The position numbers and the translations under genes are program-made. A DNA stretch of 64,000 bases. Source: an uncultured bacterium (lineage in GTDB: Bacteria; DRYD01). The stretch lies in contig CAKZQG010000043.1 of NCBI GenBank assembly GCA_937139605.1, positions 8,631-72,630 of the forward strand, read 5' to 3'. Below the pieces are notes generated by a model. That model had not been told where the DNA came from. It made no database searches and saw only the letters and a list, made by a program, of their open reading frames with translations. This document shows positions 63,833 through 64,000 of the stretch, piece by piece; position 1 is the stretch's first letter; each line of letters starts with the position of its first letter.

Positions 63833-64000
63833 TCATTTAATTATATCATACTCAATAATTACCTCATATTCAAAATTAACTAAATTTTTATTTATCTTAT
63901 CAAACTCTATCCCTACAAGATATATCTTTTCATAATTTAAATATTTTTTAAAGTATTCTTTTTCTTTGATTTGTTTTAACGCCTTCCCTCTTTCTTTTTC
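63833..64000 (-). CDS. C-terminus of a PD-(D/E)XK nuclease-like protein (partial)
   Basis: Frame open to the window end; 55 residues seen (KALKQIKEKEYFKKYLNYEK, IYLVGIEFDKINKNL). This matches the tail of the DUF1703/PDDEXK_9 domain found after an AAA-ATPase-like domain in abundant proteins of unknown role. Ends in TGA, with TAA a few codons further. The 5' part is outside the window. Confidence 0.65.
   Translation of the reverse strand, partial: EKERGKALKQIKEKEYFKKYLNYEKIYLVGIEFDKINKNLVNFEYEVIIEYDIIK

Overview
This window comes from a very AT-rich bacterium (by eye roughly a quarter G+C). Genetic code 11 fits: no conserved gene has an internal TGA, and about as many genes end in TGA as in TAG, while TAA dominates. 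The cell is probably diderm. Evidence is a tripartite heavy-metal RND pump with a TolC-like outer-membrane partner, a LolA-like periplasmic protein, a LolD/MacB-like ATPase and many type IV prepilin-like proteins. SpoVS, DUF4912 and an orphan FliF-like ring protein suggest a deep-branching or candidate-phylum lineage. I cannot name the phylum from sequence alone.

Layout. 1-9.4 kb: the serS 3' end, a decayed hydrophobic-protein gene, a D-aminoacylase, a reduced ribosomal cluster (rplR-rpsE-rplO), murB, a candidate structured small RNA, an inactive-looking M16 protein and pgeF. 9.4-17.5 kb: a repeat-built beta-propeller, a debranching-like glycosidase, birA, an EEP-family nuclease/phosphatase, a hicBA module between direct repeats, and a coiled-coil protein. 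17.6-24.1 kb: a copper/silver-type efflux operon headed by a Cys-rich membrane protein. 24.2-28.2 kb: two exported proteins, a second copy of the decayed gene and an orphan PTS EIIC. 28.2-33.3 kb (minus strand): operon 1 of pilin-like proteins with an FG-GAP (PilY1-like) protein. 33.4-45.7 kb (minus strand): acpS, fliF-like, aspS, HIT, LolA-like, DUF4912, a giant repeat protein and glgA. 45.9-55.5 kb (plus strand): aminotransferases, spoVS, tRNA-Leu, a histidine kinase, transketolase, an ABC ATPase, a frameshifted tilS and rnhB. 55.5-58.9 kb (minus strand): a glycine-zipper toxin-like protein, two unknowns and tRNA-Glu. 59.0-62.3 kb (plus strand): pilin-like operon 2. The end holds an epimerase-like protein, a zincin and a partial PD-(D/E)XK-type protein.

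The most striking signal is regulatory. Both pilin-like operons start from an almost identical 81-82 bp promoter element, present as an inverted repeat. In each copy a poly-C tract (10 in one, 9 in the other) sits between a TTAACA-N5-TTTACA direct repeat and a good -35/-10 promoter. The same direct-repeat box, always with a 5-bp spacer and an 11-bp period (the spacing used by PhoB/PhoP/OmpR-family regulators), lies upstream of fliF, hicBA, the EEP nuclease, the toxin-like gene and, in relaxed form, an EF-hand exported protein. This suggests one regulon of surface and secreted functions, with the two pilin-like operons further tuned by slipped-strand changes of the C tract.
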